A stretch of 64,000 nucleotides of DNA from Olavius algarvensis Delta 4 endosymbiont (GCA_905176665.1 CAJINA010000094.1:21792-85791); one strand, 5' to 3'. Shown: positions 1 through 9,950, counted from the first letter of the stretch. Numbers and translations are program-made. The notes: generated from the letters alone by a model not told the origin.

Positions 1-546
1 GTGCGGGCTTATCACCATACTTACGGACTGCCCGTGACGGTATCCAACTGTTCCAATAATTACGGACCCTACCAATTCCCGGAAAAACTCATACCGCTGG
101 TTATCCTCAATGCTCTCGAGGCCAAACCTCTGCCGGTTTACGGGGATGGCACCAATGTGCGGGACTGGCTGCATGTTGAAGACCATTGCCGGGCGGTCTG
201 GGCCATTATGCAGAAAGGCAAACGCGGCCGAACCTACAATATTGGCGGCGACTGTGAAAAACGGAACATCGAGGTCGTCACGGAAATATGTGCGGTGCTG
301 GATCGAATGTCGCCTGTCGAGCGACCGCGGCGGGAACTGATCACGTTCGTGGCAGACCGCCCGGGGCACGACCAGCGCTACGCGATCGACTTTTCGAAAA
401 TTCGGGACGAACTCGCCTGGGCGCCCCGGGAGACCTTTGTCAGTGGTTTGGAGAAGACGGTCCGCTGGTACCTCGACAACCACGACTGGGTAGCGCGCGT
501 CCGGAGTGGTGAATATCAACGCTGGGTCGATTCCCACTACGGGTAG
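1..546 (+). CDS. rfbB: dTDP-glucose 4,6-dehydratase, C-terminal part (5' end outside window)
   Basis: The 181 visible residues match the C-terminal half of the extended short-chain dehydrogenase RfbB, which makes dTDP-4-keto-6-deoxyglucose for O-antigen or rhamnose synthesis in the cytoplasm. The stretch [18 protein letters not shown] is a family signature, followed by the substrate-loop [17 protein letters not shown] and the late [12 protein letters not shown] motif. The NAD-binding N-terminus and the YxxxK catalytic motif are not seen, so the gene starts upstream of the window. It is followed by 154 bp without a gene before pyrF. Confidence 0.93.
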   Translation: MRAYHHTYGLPVTVSNCSNNYGPYQFPEKLIPLVILNALEAKPLPVYGDGTNVRDWLHVEDHCRAVWAIMQKGKRGRTYNIGGDCEKRNIEVVTEICAVLDRMSPVERPRRELITFVADRPGHDQRYAIDFSKIRDELAWAPRETFVSGLEKTVRWYLDNHDWVARVRSGEYQRWVDSHYG

Positions 547-700
547 CGGGCAAGGGCCCTGGTCCGGGCGCGCAGGGCGATAAACGTCCGGGCCTTTCCA
601 CGCTGACCCGCGAGGGATAATAACCCAAACCACAGTTGGACAAACCGGTAAGAAGCTACGAACCTATTACTAAACAAACCCGTGCGAGAGATGATTATAA

Positions 701-1426
701 ATGAAGCAGCCCAAAGATTACCTGGTCTTTCCCCTGGATGTGCCTACGCCTGAAGCGGTGCAGAACTATATTGAACGTTTGGCAGACGTGGTGGGGATGT
801 TCAAAGTGGGGTTGGAAATGTTCACCAAGGCGGGCCCGGAGATCATCGCCTTTATCAAGGCGGCAACCGATGCCAGGATCTTTTTAGACCTGAAACTGCA
901 CGATATCCCGGTAACCGTGCAACGCGCCATGAACGTGATTGCGGATATGGGTGTTGATCTGGTGACTGTGCACTGCGGGGACAGCCGGGCCATGCTGGAA
1001 GCGGCTGTTGCCGGAGCCGGCGGCCGGGTGGGCGTCCTGGGCGTCACGGTGTTGACCAGCATTTCCAACGATGACCTGCTGGCCGCCGGTTACCGTGATG
1101 AATTTGCAGAGGATATCAACCGTCTGGTCCTAAAGCGCGCGGCGCTGGCTCTGGAAACCGGTTGTACGGGGATCGTCTGCTCGGGATTAGAGGTCGGCGG
1201 TCTGAAACAGCGGTTGGGAAGCCGGCTGGTGGCGGTTACACCGGGAATCCGTCCGTCCTGGGAGGAAACCGGAGCAGATGATCAGAAGCGGGTGGTTACA
1301 CCGGCCCGAGCTATTCAGGACGGCGCCGATTACCTGGTGATCGGACGGCCCATCCGGGATGCGGCCGATCCAGCGGTCGCAGCCGAGAAAATTCTGGCGG
1401 AGATTGGCGGCGGCCTACCGGCTTGA
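701..1426 (+). CDS. pyrF: Orotidine 5'-phosphate decarboxylase
   Basis: A 241-residue protein of normal length for PyrF, which decarboxylates OMP to UMP in the last step of pyrimidine synthesis. The catalytic DxKxxD signature is seen as FLDLKLHDIP at about residue 67, and the C-terminal phosphate-binding GADYLVIGRPI motif is present. The ATG start lies about 150 bp after rfbB and there is no obvious partner gene, so it may be monocistronic. It converges on the lysC operon, with a repeat element between them. Confidence 0.95.
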   Translation: MKQPKDYLVFPLDVPTPEAVQNYIERLADVVGMFKVGLEMFTKAGPEIIAFIKAATDARIFLDLKLHDIPVTVQRAMNVIADMGVDLVTVHCGDSRAMLEAAVAGAGGRVGVLGVTVLTSISNDDLLAAGYRDEFAEDINRLVLKRAALALETGCTGIVCSGLEVGGLKQRLGSRLVAVTPGIRPSWEETGADDQKRVVTPARAIQDGADYLVIGRPIRDAADPAVAAEKILAEIGGGLPA

Positions 1427-1454
1427 AGCGCTTGTTCCGGTGTTCATTGGCCCG

Positions 1455-1690
1455 GCGGGATACTATAAACTATCTCAAAAAAACCTTTTGGCCCAATCGC
1501 GGCGTTGGGCGCCAAATTGGCACGTAAATCGCCCCAGTAAGAAATGCTACCAGTAGTGCGGATCAAAGCATCAAGATACTGGAGTATTGAACACACAAGG
1601 CATTGGCTTCGCCGGGACCTCCGGTTCGAGCGTCGCTCCCGCCGCACCTTGAACCCCAATCCGTTATTATAGATAGTTTCTATAGCAGAT
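1455..1690. repeat. Dispersed palindromic repeat, family A copy 1
   Basis: This stretch between convergent pyrF and lysC contains the ends tatctcaaaaa / atagatagtttctatag and the core GCGGCGTTGGGCGC that recur near 5.1, 12.0 and 61.2 kb. This copy is longer than the others, with about 80 bp of extra sequence in its centre. The overall form is an imperfect inverted repeat, so it may fold as a long hairpin at the 3' end of either gene. Confidence 0.6.
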
Positions 1691-1775
1691 CCAGGTACCG
1701 GCCGATGGTAAGCACCACAATGACCAGAGCCAGGATGATCCCGCACAAGATGTGGTCCCGGTTAAGATAGCGCAC
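1680..1775 (-). CDS. Possible 31-residue single-pass membrane peptide after lysC
   Basis: A GTG-started reading frame begins 5 bp after the lysC stop codon and encodes a short basic N-terminus (VRYLNRDH) followed by one hydrophobic segment (GIILALVIVVLTIG) and RYLDLL. The frame has the make-up of a single transmembrane helix. No convincing ribosome binding site is seen and the stop lies inside a repeat element, so it could be chance or the start of a gene cut short by the repeat. Confidence 0.25.
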   Translation of the reverse strand: MRYLNRDHILCGIILALVIVVLTIGRYLDLL

Positions 1776-1780
1776 CGGGG

Positions 1781-2998
1781 CTACTCGGCATCGAGGCCGA
1801 AGGCGGAATGCAGGACGCGGACGGCCAGTTCCGCATACTTTTCATCGATGACGCAGGATATTCTGATTTCCGAAGTGCTGATCAGGCGGATATTGATATT
1901 CTCGGCCGCCAGGGTCGCAAACATCTTCGCTGCCACGCCCGAGTGATTTTTCATTCCCACCCCGATGACCGATACCTTGGCGATGTCGGTTTTGCCGCGA
2001 ATACTATCGGCCCCAAGATCAGCGACGATCTTTTCGCCGATCGCCATTGCCCGTTCGTAATCACCCCGCGGCACCGTGAAAGTAATGTCATTGTGCCCGT
2101 CGGTCGGTGAGGTCTGAATGATCATATCGACTACGATGCTTGCTTCGGCCAGGGGGGTAAAGATCTTGGCGGCTACCCCCGGCTGGTCGGGGACCTTTTT
2201 AAATGTCAGTCTGGCTTCATTCTTATCGCTGGTGACACCTGAAACCACCAGGCGCTCCATTTCCGCGTCTGCATTCATTACCATGGTTCCTTCCTCTTCG
2301 TTGAAAGATGACCGCACGTGTACCGGTACGTTGAACTTCTTGGCGAATTCCACCGACCGGATCTGCAGCACTTTGGCGCCCAGGCTGGCCATTTCAAGGG
2401 TTTCTTCGTAGGAGATTTTTTCGATTTTACGGGCCTGGCTGCAGATGTTGGGATCGGCGGTGTAGATGCCGTCGACATCCGTGTAAATCTCGCAGACATC
2501 GGCTTGAAGGGCGGCTGCGATTGCCGCGGCGGATGTATCCGATCCTCCCCGGCCCAGCGTGGTAATGTTTCCATTGGGCTCAGCGCCCTGAAAGCCGGCA
2601 ATGACAACAATATGGCGGCCATTGATGAATTGGTGGATCCGATCAGTGCCGATGTTGACGATACGGGCGTTTCCATAGGCATTGTCCGTCCGGACCTCAG
2701 CCTGGTGACCCAGCAGTGAAACGGCCGGATAGCCCATGCCGATCAGCATCATGGCCATCAAAGACGCCGTGGTCTGTTCGCCGGTCGCCATGAGAACGTC
2801 CAGTTCACGTCGATCCGGTTTTTCAGCGGCTTTTTGAGCCATGGCGATCAGCTTGTCGGTGACCCCCGACATGGCCGAGAGAACCACGACCACATCGTTG
2901 CCGGCTTTGTAGGTTTTAATAATGCGGTTGGCGACGTTGCCGATCTTATCCAGATCACCGACAGATGTGCCGCCGTATTTTTGTACTATGAGCCCCAT
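1781..2998 (-). CDS. lysC: Aspartate kinase
   Basis: A 405-residue aspartokinase that phosphorylates aspartate for lysine, threonine and methionine synthesis. The N-terminal KYGGTSVG motif binds ATP and aspartate, TLGRGGSDTSA follows near residue 150, and two C-terminal ACT domains (about residues 265-405) make it a candidate for feedback control by lysine or threonine. The length fits the monofunctional type. It is the last large gene of a leftward operon and overlaps tsaE by 13 bp. Confidence 0.96.
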   Translation of the reverse strand: MGLIVQKYGGTSVGDLDKIGNVANRIIKTYKAGNDVVVVLSAMSGVTDKLIAMAQKAAEKPDRRELDVLMATGEQTTASLMAMMLIGMGYPAVSLLGHQAEVRTDNAYGNARIVNIGTDRIHQFINGRHIVVIAGFQGAEPNGNITTLGRGGSDTSAAAIAAALQADVCEIYTDVDGIYTADPNICSQARKIEKISYEETLEMASLGAKVLQIRSVEFAKKFNVPVHVRSSFNEEEGTMVMNADAEMERLVVSGVTSDKNEARLTFKKVPDQPGVAAKIFTPLAEASIVVDMIIQTSPTDGHNDITFTVPRGDYERAMAIGEKIVADLGADSIRGKTDIAKVSVIGVGMKNHSGVAAKMFATLAAENINIRLISTSEIRISCVIDEKYAELAVRVLHSAFGLDAE

Positions 2999-3489
2999 TG
3001 AATCTCCTTGTTTTTTTTGACCCCCCTTAACAGATTCACGGCGGGAAGTCCATATGCGATCAATTCCAGGCGGCGGGTTTGCGGGGCGAGAATTTGGATG
3101 TCGATGGAGAGTTGGTTGTCGAACCGGTGACTGTCAAGGCGCTCCGGCCACTCTATGGCCACAACGCACTGCTGTTCCAGTATTTCCTCGAGGCCGATTT
3201 CGGTAATATCGCTATGATCGGCCAGCCGATAGAGGTCGGCATGGCAAAGGGGGAGACGCCCCGGATATTCGTTGATCAGGGTGTAGGATGGGCTCGTGAT
3301 ATAGTACTCACGGGGGACTTCCAGGCCTGCGGCCAGCCCCTGGACGAAGACGGTTTTGCCGCTGGCCAGATCTCCGCTGAGGGTGATGATCAGGGGGATC
3401 GCCAGGTCGGCGCCGATAGCCGCGCCCAGGCTGCGGGTTTGATCCGGGTGGTTGGAGACCAGGGCCCCGTTGGTTTTAGCTGTCATCAT
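2986..3489 (-). CDS. tsaE: tRNA threonylcarbamoyladenosine biosynthesis ATPase TsaE
   Basis: A 167-residue P-loop ATPase that works with TsaB and TsaD to form t6A37 on tRNAs reading ANN codons. Seen are the Walker A GDLASGKTVFVQGLA near residue 39, the TSPSYTLINEYPG motif and the later VVAIEWPER motif. It overlaps nnrD/E upstream by 14 bp and lysC downstream by 13 bp, so the three are translationally coupled. The neighbourhood nnr-tsaE is common in bacteria. Confidence 0.93.
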   Translation of the reverse strand: MMTAKTNGALVSNHPDQTRSLGAAIGADLAIPLIITLSGDLASGKTVFVQGLAAGLEVPREYYITSPSYTLINEYPGRLPLCHADLYRLADHSDITEIGLEEILEQQCVVAIEWPERLDSHRFDNQLSIDIQILAPQTRRLELIAYGLPAVNLLRGVKKNKEIQWGS

Positions 3490-5059
3490 GAGAGCTGCTC
3501 TGTTGCTGTGATCCTTTGCGCAGAAGGCCTAACTGGGCGGGGATCTGGTCCAGCAGGTCCGAAGCCAGGTAGCCGACCGGCCCTTCGTCAACGGCCAGAG
3601 CATCGGCTGCGGCGCCGTGCAGGTAGACACCCATGACGGCGGCTCTTTGCGGGCCGACGCCCTGGGTGATGAGTCCGGCAATGATGCCGGTCAGCACATC
3701 ACCCATCCCGCCGGAGGCCATGCCGGGGTTTCCGGTAGGATTGATCTGAACGTGCCCATCCGGGGCGGCAATCACGGTGGCCGCTCCCTTCAGCACGACG
3801 ATGGTACCGGTAACGGCCGCAAATTCGCGGGCGCACTTTACCCGATCGGCCTGCACCTGGGAGGTGGAAAGGCCGGCCAGGCGGGCCATTTCACCCGGAT
3901 GCGGGGTAAGTACGGCCGGTGCCTGCAGCTCTTTAAAAACTTCGCGCCGGCCGGCCAGGTGATTGAGACCATCGGCATCGATCACCATGGGGATTTCACT
4001 GCGGCGCAACAGTCGGCGGACAAGCTGGCCGGTTTCATCAGCGCCGCCCAGCCCGGGACCGATTGCCAGGCATTGTTTGCCTGGCATCAGCTGGTTGATC
4101 GCATCACCGGCGTTGGGGGTTAGGGCGCCGCCGGTATCGGGCAAGGGGGCCGTCATGACTTCCAACAGCATGGTTTCTAGGCTCGCATTGAGGCTTTGGG
4201 GCGCGCCCAGGGTCACCAGGCCGGCCCCGGTGCGCATGGCCCCTTCGCAGGCCATGACGGCCGCCCCGGTTTTCCCGGTACTGCCGGCAATCACCAAGAG
4301 ATGTCCGGTCGATCCTTTGTGGGCATCCGGCGCCCGATCAGCGAGATCAGCGGCAACCTCATGAGCAGATGTCAGGTGTTGGCGCGGGGCCACGGCCTCC
4401 GCGATGTGGGGTGGGATCCCGATGTCGACCACTTCCAGGTGGCCGGTGTACAGAGCGCCCGGGTAGACGACATGTCCGATTTTGGGGTAAGCAAAAGTGG
4501 CCGTGGCGGCCGCCCGGACGCAGGTCCCGCAGATTAGTCCATTGTCTGCATTTACGCCCGACGGAATATCTATGGCCAGTACGGGGTGTTGAAAACTGTT
4601 CAAAAGGTCAATGGCCTCCCGATAATGCCCACGGACATCGGCGCTCAGGCCGGTACCGAAGACGGCATCCACCCAGACATCATGATGGGCCATGTCCGCC
4701 GCGTAATCGGCCAAACTGCGGGCGTCCGGAATTTCCACCACCGGTACGGACAACGGGGGCAATAAATCGAGGTTGGCGCGCGCATCGCCGATGACGCGCT
4801 CGGCGTCGGCCAGCAAGTAGACCACCACATCGATACCCCGCTGGGCAGCGTAACGGGCTACCACGAAGCCATCCCCGCCATTGTTTCCGCGGCCGGCCAT
4901 TACAGCCAGGCAACCATTTTCGATGCCCTCAAATGATTCCAGCAAGAATCGCGCGGCCCCCCGGCCGGCGCTTTCCATCAGAACCCGGCCAGGAATTCCG
5001 AAAGAGTGAATTGTCGCGCCATCCATTTGCTGCATTTCAGCGGCTGTGACCAGGTACAT
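3476..5059 (-). CDS. nnr: Bifunctional NAD(P)H-hydrate epimerase / ADP-dependent dehydratase
   Basis: A 527-residue repair enzyme that rescues hydrated NADH and NADPH. Residues about 1-215 are the YjeF-N epimerase domain (GRGNNGGDGFVVAR motif, VDAVFGTGL). Residues about 230-515 are the YjeF-C carbohydrate-kinase-like dehydratase (VVIDADGLNHLAG, LTPHPGEMARL, and the catalytic GNPGMASGGMGDVLTG). The length matches the fused form. It is the first gene of the leftward nnr-tsaE-lysC operon. Confidence 0.95.
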   Translation of the reverse strand: MYLVTAAEMQQMDGATIHSFGIPGRVLMESAGRGAARFLLESFEGIENGCLAVMAGRGNNGGDGFVVARYAAQRGIDVVVYLLADAERVIGDARANLDLLPPLSVPVVEIPDARSLADYAADMAHHDVWVDAVFGTGLSADVRGHYREAIDLLNSFQHPVLAIDIPSGVNADNGLICGTCVRAAATATFAYPKIGHVVYPGALYTGHLEVVDIGIPPHIAEAVAPRQHLTSAHEVAADLADRAPDAHKGSTGHLLVIAGSTGKTGAAVMACEGAMRTGAGLVTLGAPQSLNASLETMLLEVMTAPLPDTGGALTPNAGDAINQLMPGKQCLAIGPGLGGADETGQLVRRLLRRSEIPMVIDADGLNHLAGRREVFKELQAPAVLTPHPGEMARLAGLSTSQVQADRVKCAREFAAVTGTIVVLKGAATVIAAPDGHVQINPTGNPGMASGGMGDVLTGIIAGLITQGVGPQRAAVMGVYLHGAAADALAVDEGPVGYLASDLLDQIPAQLGLLRKGSQQQSSSHDDS

Positions 5060-5109
5060 GGAGTCTCCTTTGGGCTATGTGCGGGCATTGTCACGGCTCG
5101 CCCGCGTTG

Positions 5110-5275
5110 AATCTGTTAGAACGCATCTCTAAAAAGTCTTTGCGCCCAAACTCAGCGTTGGGTGCTCATATCACGCCCTCGAAATACGGGAGTATTACGC
5201 CGGGTGATATTCGCGTCCGCCTTGATTTTGAACCAATATCTGTTTTTAAGATAGGTTCCATTGCAGCCGTCTAAT
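5110..5275. repeat. Dispersed palindromic repeat, family A copy 2
   Basis: The 372-bp gap between nnr and ybeY holds this copy of the family: tctctaaaaagtctttgcg, CAGCGTTGGGTGCTCA, CTCGAAATACGGGAGTATTAC, cgtccgccttgattttgaac, and an ending tttttaagatagg that mirrors the start. It lies upstream of nnr and downstream of ybeY (both leftward). The remaining stretch (about 5276-5431) shows no gene or other structure I can support. Confidence 0.65.
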
Positions 5276-5431
5276 GAGCATAAATTAAGTGTGAAATTAA
5301 GGTCAAGCACAAGATAAAATCGGCACGCAATTGAATTGTTTTAGCAGGCGCATTCCCTGTAGCTCGCTGCCGGAGCGTTCAATTCGATCAGGGTGCCGGT
5401 TGCCTGAGGAAATGGGTATGCCGACATTGTC

Positions 5432-5890
5432 TTATTGGAGGTCCCCGGACAACAGCCCCTTCACTCTCTGGGCCAGTTCTTTGGTGCGGTTTTTCATTTC
5501 ATCCGCGGCCCGCGAAGACTGTTCGTGATCGAAACCGAAAAGGTGCAGAATGCCGTGGATGAGCAGCCAGGTCATGTGTGCGCCCACGCTGATGCCGGCT
5601 TTCTCCGCTTCGGCTGCGGCCGTATCGACCGAAATGACCACATCTCCCAGAAGCTCGGGCGAGACCTGGGCAAATTCGCCTTCGCGCATGGAAAAGGATA
5701 ACACATTGGTAGGGCTGTCCTTGCGGCGGTACTCCCGATTGAGCTGTTGGATGCGCTGGTCGTCTACAAACAGGATGGATAATTCGCCTTCAGGGCAGTC
5801 CAAGTCGTTTAAGATGACCTGTGCCGTTTTCCGAATCTGCTCCAGATTGATCGGGTGGCTGTTCTGCTGATTGTCTATCAGTATGCCCAT
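5432..5890 (-). CDS. ybeY: Endoribonuclease / 16S rRNA maturation factor YbeY
   Basis: YbeY is a zinc-dependent RNase for 16S rRNA 3' end maturation and ribosome quality control. The zinc-binding signature HGILHLFGFDHE is seen near the C-terminus and the family's early TNVLSFSMRE motif is present. I place the start at the Met of MGILIDNQQ, which matches where homologues begin, rather than 10 codons earlier. Even so the gene overlaps the HDIG receptor gene by about 100 bp in another frame. The order phoH-HDIG-ybeY is classical. Confidence 0.92.
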   Translation of the reverse strand: MGILIDNQQNSHPINLEQIRKTAQVILNDLDCPEGELSILFVDDQRIQQLNREYRRKDSPTNVLSFSMREGEFAQVSPELLGDVVISVDTAAAEAEKAGISVGAHMTWLLIHGILHLFGFDHEQSSRAADEMKNRTKELAQRVKGLLSGDLQ

Positions 5891-8192
5891 TGTTGCTGTT
5901 CCCATTGGGTTTGCCCGCATTTTCGGGATATTCGATGCGGTGGTGGTGAATGCCGGTCAGGATGCTGATGAAGTTTTTGGCAATGGCATGCAGGTCCTTG
6001 AGCGTCAGTTCGCATTGATCGAGCTGCCCGTCCGAGAAAATATTGTTGATCAAGGTTTGTACCAGCCCCTGTATCCGTGACGGGGTCGGGTTTTCGAGGG
6101 TTCGCGAAGCCGCTTCCACCACGTCGGCCAGCATTACAAGCCCGGCTTCCCGGGTTTGCGGCCGGGGTCCGGGGTAGCGGTAGTCATCCATGTTGACGGT
6201 GTCATCCGGATTTTGTTTGCAGGCTTTGATATAGAAGTATTTGATCAAACTGGTGCCGTGAGACTGGCGGATGACGTCAATGATCACCTTGCCGAGTTTG
6301 TTTTCGCGGGCAATCGCGACGCCGTCTTTGACATGCGCAATCAAAATGGTCTTCGACATGGACGGGGCCAGTTTGTCGTGCCGGTTTTTACCGTCGCGCT
6401 GGTTTTCGATAAAATAGAGCGGCTTGTTGATTTTTCCGATGTCGTGATAGTAGCCGCAGACTTTGGCCAGCAGAGGGTTGGCATCGATTTCATCCGCCGC
6501 GGCTTCCACCAGGCTGCCAACCACGATGCAGTGGTGATAAGTGCCGGGTGCTTCGATCATGAGGCGGCGCAGGATCGGTCGATCGAGATTGGCCAGTTCC
6601 AGCAGCTTAATGTCGGTCGTATAGTCGAACGCGATCTCAACCAGCGGGGCCAGACCGGCCACCACGACGCCCGCCCCGATGCCGCCGATGAAAGCCAAAA
6701 TGGCGTCCCACATCAGTTTCATTCCCGCCAGGTCGGCACTGTAGGTGTCGATACCCACGACCAGCAGGGCATTGAGCAGACCCAGTTTCAGGCCGGCCTT
6801 GATAAAGACCTTTCGTTCACGACAATCCTGCAGCCAGTAGCTGCCCATGATGCCGCTGATTAAAAAATAGACAAAGAGACCAAACTCGTTTTGCAAGATG
6901 GCCGCAGTTCCGGTGGCCAGTACGACTGCAAAGGCAATGGCTACCCGCAGACCCATAAACAGGCAGACCGTCATTGCACCGGCCGCCATGGGCAGGCCGT
7001 ATACGATGGATGAAACGGTCAACCCCAAAGGCGGGGTCTTGGCCAGGGCAGATATCAGGAAAATATTAACCCGCAGGAAAACGAACGCCGTGATCAGGGC
7101 CAGTGAAATAAACAACAGGTTTTTATTGAGCTCTTTTGAGGAGTCCGCGGCAGTGGCCTGGAACTGGGTCATGAACATGGCGATTATCAGGCACAGCATG
7201 ATCAGTCCGGCCCCCAGGGCACTCAAGACGGGTGTTTCTGTTTTTTCAGGCGGACGAGATTTGTTGAGTTTGAGCAGGTGTACCGCTGTTACCCGTTCCC
7301 CTTCCCGCAAGAGCATTTCACCCGCTTTGATCTGGTAGAGAATCGGCTTGATGTTGGCCGCCTGTTGCTTGCGTTCCTCCGTTTCACTGCGATTGAGAGT
7401 AATGTTGGGATGAATCAGCTGCTGAGAGAAATCAACCACCAGGTTACGCAGCGAGTAGCTATAGCCTTTCAGCAGCGGTTGTCCGATAATGCGGACCATG
7501 GTTTGTGCTTGGTCCAGACCGTAGAAACGCTTTAACTTCAGGACGGCCTTCTCAGACTTGGTTTTAATATTTCGCAGGGTGATTCCCGTTTCCTGTTCGC
7601 GCAGCAAGAGTTCTTTGTTGCCGACCACCCCGTTATCGAGGATTTCCGTAACAATTTTGACGATCAGAACTTCCATATCCAGGGAGATCATGTCCTTTGT
7701 CAGGATTTTATACGCCCCCTTGCTGACCGGGATGCCAAGGGTTTCTTGGAAATTCTCCTTTTCTGCGTTGATTCGATCTTGCAAAGATAAAACCGCCGCA
7801 GCCGGCTCATCGGAAACCACCTGGCCGGGCAGCGGCGCCGTGGCGGGGACGTCCTGGTTCGACTGGTACATATTGCGCAGCAGGGCAAAGGCGCTTTTCA
7901 CGCGGCTGGTTGTTTTCGGTAGGGTGTCCGGATCATGGTCATACACCGTGAGTACAGCATCGACGGCCTGTTTTTGGCGGGCAGCGGTGGCGACTTTATC
8001 TTCAATGAAAAAATCCTTGGCGGCCTTTATATCGCTCTTGACCACATCCCCGACTTTATACACGTGCCGGGTAATCACCAGGTTGGGATACAGCACGACA
8101 ATAAAAAGCAGCAGCACGGCCACCAGGAGTAAGGCCGGCACCGGATTGTCCAGTCTCATGGAGTTGCTTGAATTGTCTTTTCTTTTTTCCAT
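5790..8192 (-). CDS. HDIG-domain 7TM receptor, c-di-AMP phosphodiesterase-like (PgpH family)
   Basis: An 800-residue membrane protein of the 7TMR-HD type. It has an N-terminal TM helix (about 18-38), a large extracytoplasmic 7TMR-HDED region to about 320, then about seven TM helices (330-510) and a cytosolic HD domain with HHCIVVGSLVEAAA and the HDIGK metal-binding motif. The family hydrolyses cyclic di-AMP. The tail after about residue 765 is polar, low-complexity and carries the overlap with ybeY. It is 36 bp downstream of phoH. Confidence 0.93.
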   Translation of the reverse strand: MEKRKDNSSNSMRLDNPVPALLLVAVLLLFIVVLYPNLVITRHVYKVGDVVKSDIKAAKDFFIEDKVATAARQKQAVDAVLTVYDHDPDTLPKTTSRVKSAFALLRNMYQSNQDVPATAPLPGQVVSDEPAAAVLSLQDRINAEKENFQETLGIPVSKGAYKILTKDMISLDMEVLIVKIVTEILDNGVVGNKELLLREQETGITLRNIKTKSEKAVLKLKRFYGLDQAQTMVRIIGQPLLKGYSYSLRNLVVDFSQQLIHPNITLNRSETEERKQQAANIKPILYQIKAGEMLLREGERVTAVHLLKLNKSRPPEKTETPVLSALGAGLIMLCLIIAMFMTQFQATAADSSKELNKNLLFISLALITAFVFLRVNIFLISALAKTPPLGLTVSSIVYGLPMAAGAMTVCLFMGLRVAIAFAVVLATGTAAILQNEFGLFVYFLISGIMGSYWLQDCRERKVFIKAGLKLGLLNALLVVGIDTYSADLAGMKLMWDAILAFIGGIGAGVVVAGLAPLVEIAFDYTTDIKLLELANLDRPILRRLMIEAPGTYHHCIVVGSLVEAAADEIDANPLLAKVCGYYHDIGKINKPLYFIENQRDGKNRHDKLAPSMSKTILIAHVKDGVAIARENKLGKVIIDVIRQSHGTSLIKYFYIKACKQNPDDTVNMDDYRYPGPRPQTREAGLVMLADVVEAASRTLENPTPSRIQGLVQTLINNIFSDGQLDQCELTLKDLHAIAKNFISILTGIHHHRIEYPENAGKPNGNSNNGHTDRQSAEQPPDQSGADSENGTGHLKRLGLP

Positions 8193-8228
8193 TATACGTT
8201 GTCAGCAGCGGCTTTCCGCCTGGGACGG

Positions 8229-9212
8229 CTACGCTTTACCCGTCAGGGCGTCATTCTTTTCGTAGGCGTCAATCACCTTTTGAACGAGCTGGTGCCGGAC
8301 CACATCGGTTTTGGTAAAGAAGACGAATTTAATTCCATCAATGTTCTTGAGAATGCGTTTGGCTTCAATTAGGCCGGAAGTTTTATTTTCAGGAAGGTCG
8401 GTTTGGGTGATATCTCCGGTGATGACCGCTCTGGAATTGAATCCGATACGGGTAAGAAACATTTTCATCTGTTCGGTGGTGGTGTTCTGGGCTTCGTCCA
8501 GGATGACGAAAGCATCATTCAGGGTACGGCCGCGCATGAACGCCAGGGGTGCTACTTCGATTATCCCCTGGTTCATCAGACGGGCTGCTTTTTCAAAGCG
8601 CATCATGTCGTGCAAGGCGTCATATAGTGGCCGGAGATACGGATCCACTTTTTCAGCCAGGTCACCCGGCAAGAAGCCGAGGGCCTCGCCCGCCTCGACG
8701 GCCGGGCGGGTGAGAATGATACGGTCGATGCTGCCTTTGGAAAGTGCGGCTACCGCCATGGCCATGGCCAGGTATGTTTTTCCGGTGCCGGCAGGGCCGA
8801 TGCCGAAAACCATGTCGTTGGAGCGGATGGCATCGATGTATTCTTTCTGGGCGACGCTCTTGGGCGTGACCGCTTTCTTTTTGGCCGTCACGAAGGCCGT
8901 ATCCATGAAGATGTCTTTTAACTTGATCCGGTCATCCTGGCTCAAGGCCCGGACGGCGTGATCAATGTCGTTCAGGTAGACCGGGTAGCCGTTTTCCAGC
9001 AGACCATACAGTTGTTCGAGTATTTTACGGGCCAGGCTCGCGGCAATCTCATCGCCCTGAACGGAGACCACATTGCCCCGGGCATGAATCCGGACACCGA
9101 CCGAGTCGGCGACCCGGTGAAGATTGGCATTGTGCTCACCGAACAACTGGCGGGCCAGATCGATATCACCGAAGGTCAACTGGTTTTTATGTGCATCAGG
9201 TGTACTGCTCAT
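8229..9212 (-). CDS. phoH: PhoH family ATPase (YbeZ-type)
   Basis: A 327-residue PhoH-like P-loop ATPase, thought to act with YbeY in RNA metabolism. An N-terminal KH-like segment (about 15-75) precedes the ATPase core with Walker [33 protein letters not shown], and Walker [13 protein letters not shown]. The C-terminal [11 protein letters not shown] is typical. It is the first gene of the leftward phoH-HDIG-ybeY operon. The 210-bp gap to divergent cvpA should hold both promoters. Confidence 0.95.
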   Translation of the reverse strand: MSSTPDAHKNQLTFGDIDLARQLFGEHNANLHRVADSVGVRIHARGNVVSVQGDEIAASLARKILEQLYGLLENGYPVYLNDIDHAVRALSQDDRIKLKDIFMDTAFVTAKKKAVTPKSVAQKEYIDAIRSNDMVFGIGPAGTGKTYLAMAMAVAALSKGSIDRIILTRPAVEAGEALGFLPGDLAEKVDPYLRPLYDALHDMMRFEKAARLMNQGIIEVAPLAFMRGRTLNDAFVILDEAQNTTTEQMKMFLTRIGFNSRAVITGDITQTDLPENKTSGLIEAKRILKNIDGIKFVFFTKTDVVRHQLVQKVIDAYEKNDALTGKA

Positions 9213-9422
9213 ATTGTGTCCTAAATCCTAATGGCTCAACGGGCACTATCTATCATAAAAAATCCGGTGAATGCAAACAAAACCGGGCTGTCCGGGCGCT
9301 GAGCGGACCATCCGGAAAAACACCTTGACCTTTGTCGGTAGGCCTTGTTAATTGGTCTCGGTCGCCGCATCGAGATGCTGTGGAGCAGATAATCCGACGG
9401 CCGATGGCTACTAAGGAGGACT

Positions 9423-9950
9423 ATGAACAGCTTTGATATCGTGGTTGCCGTTATCCTGGGGTTTTGCCTGATTCGCGGTATATTCAGGGGGTTGGTAAAG
9501 GAAATGGCCTCGATTATCGGTGTGCTGGCCGGCTTTTATGCGGCCTATACCTATTACCCGGAGATGGCCGGGCTGCTTTCCCGCTGGATAGACAACCCAA
9601 TTTACTTGAATATTACGAGCTTCATGGTCATTTTTTGCCTTATTTTGATTATTATCAGCATCTTGGGGGTTGTCCTCAAATATCTCATGAGTATTGCCCA
9701 TCTGGGCTGGGTGGACCGGGTGAGCGGAGCCGGATTCGGGGTATTGAAAGGGGTTTTGATAACCTCGGTACTGCTGGTAACCCTAACGGCATTTCTGCCC
9801 AAGGGATCCCCCCTGGTACGTGATTCACTCCTGGCACCGCATATCAATATGCTTTCCGAGAATATGGCCAAGATCATTTCCGAAGATATGCAGCAGGCCT
9901 TTGATGAGAAAATGGGAGAACTGAAAAACATTTGGGAAAAAAGAAGCTAA
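9423..9950 (+). CDS. cvpA: CvpA family membrane protein
   Basis: A 175-residue protein with four predicted membrane segments (about 5-25, 30-48, 62-85, 102-122) and the N-terminal signature FDIVVAVILGFCLIRGIFRG of CvpA, named for colicin V production and linked to envelope homeostasis. A strong AAGGAGG site sits 7 bp before the ATG. The tail is an amphipathic cytosolic helix. The end overlaps the TTG start of mazG by 19 bp. Confidence 0.88.
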   Translation: MNSFDIVVAVILGFCLIRGIFRGLVKEMASIIGVLAGFYAAYTYYPEMAGLLSRWIDNPIYLNITSFMVIFCLILIIISILGVVLKYLMSIAHLGWVDRVSGAGFGVLKGVLITSVLLVTLTAFLPKGSPLVRDSLLAPHINMLSENMAKIISEDMQQAFDEKMGELKNIWEKRS

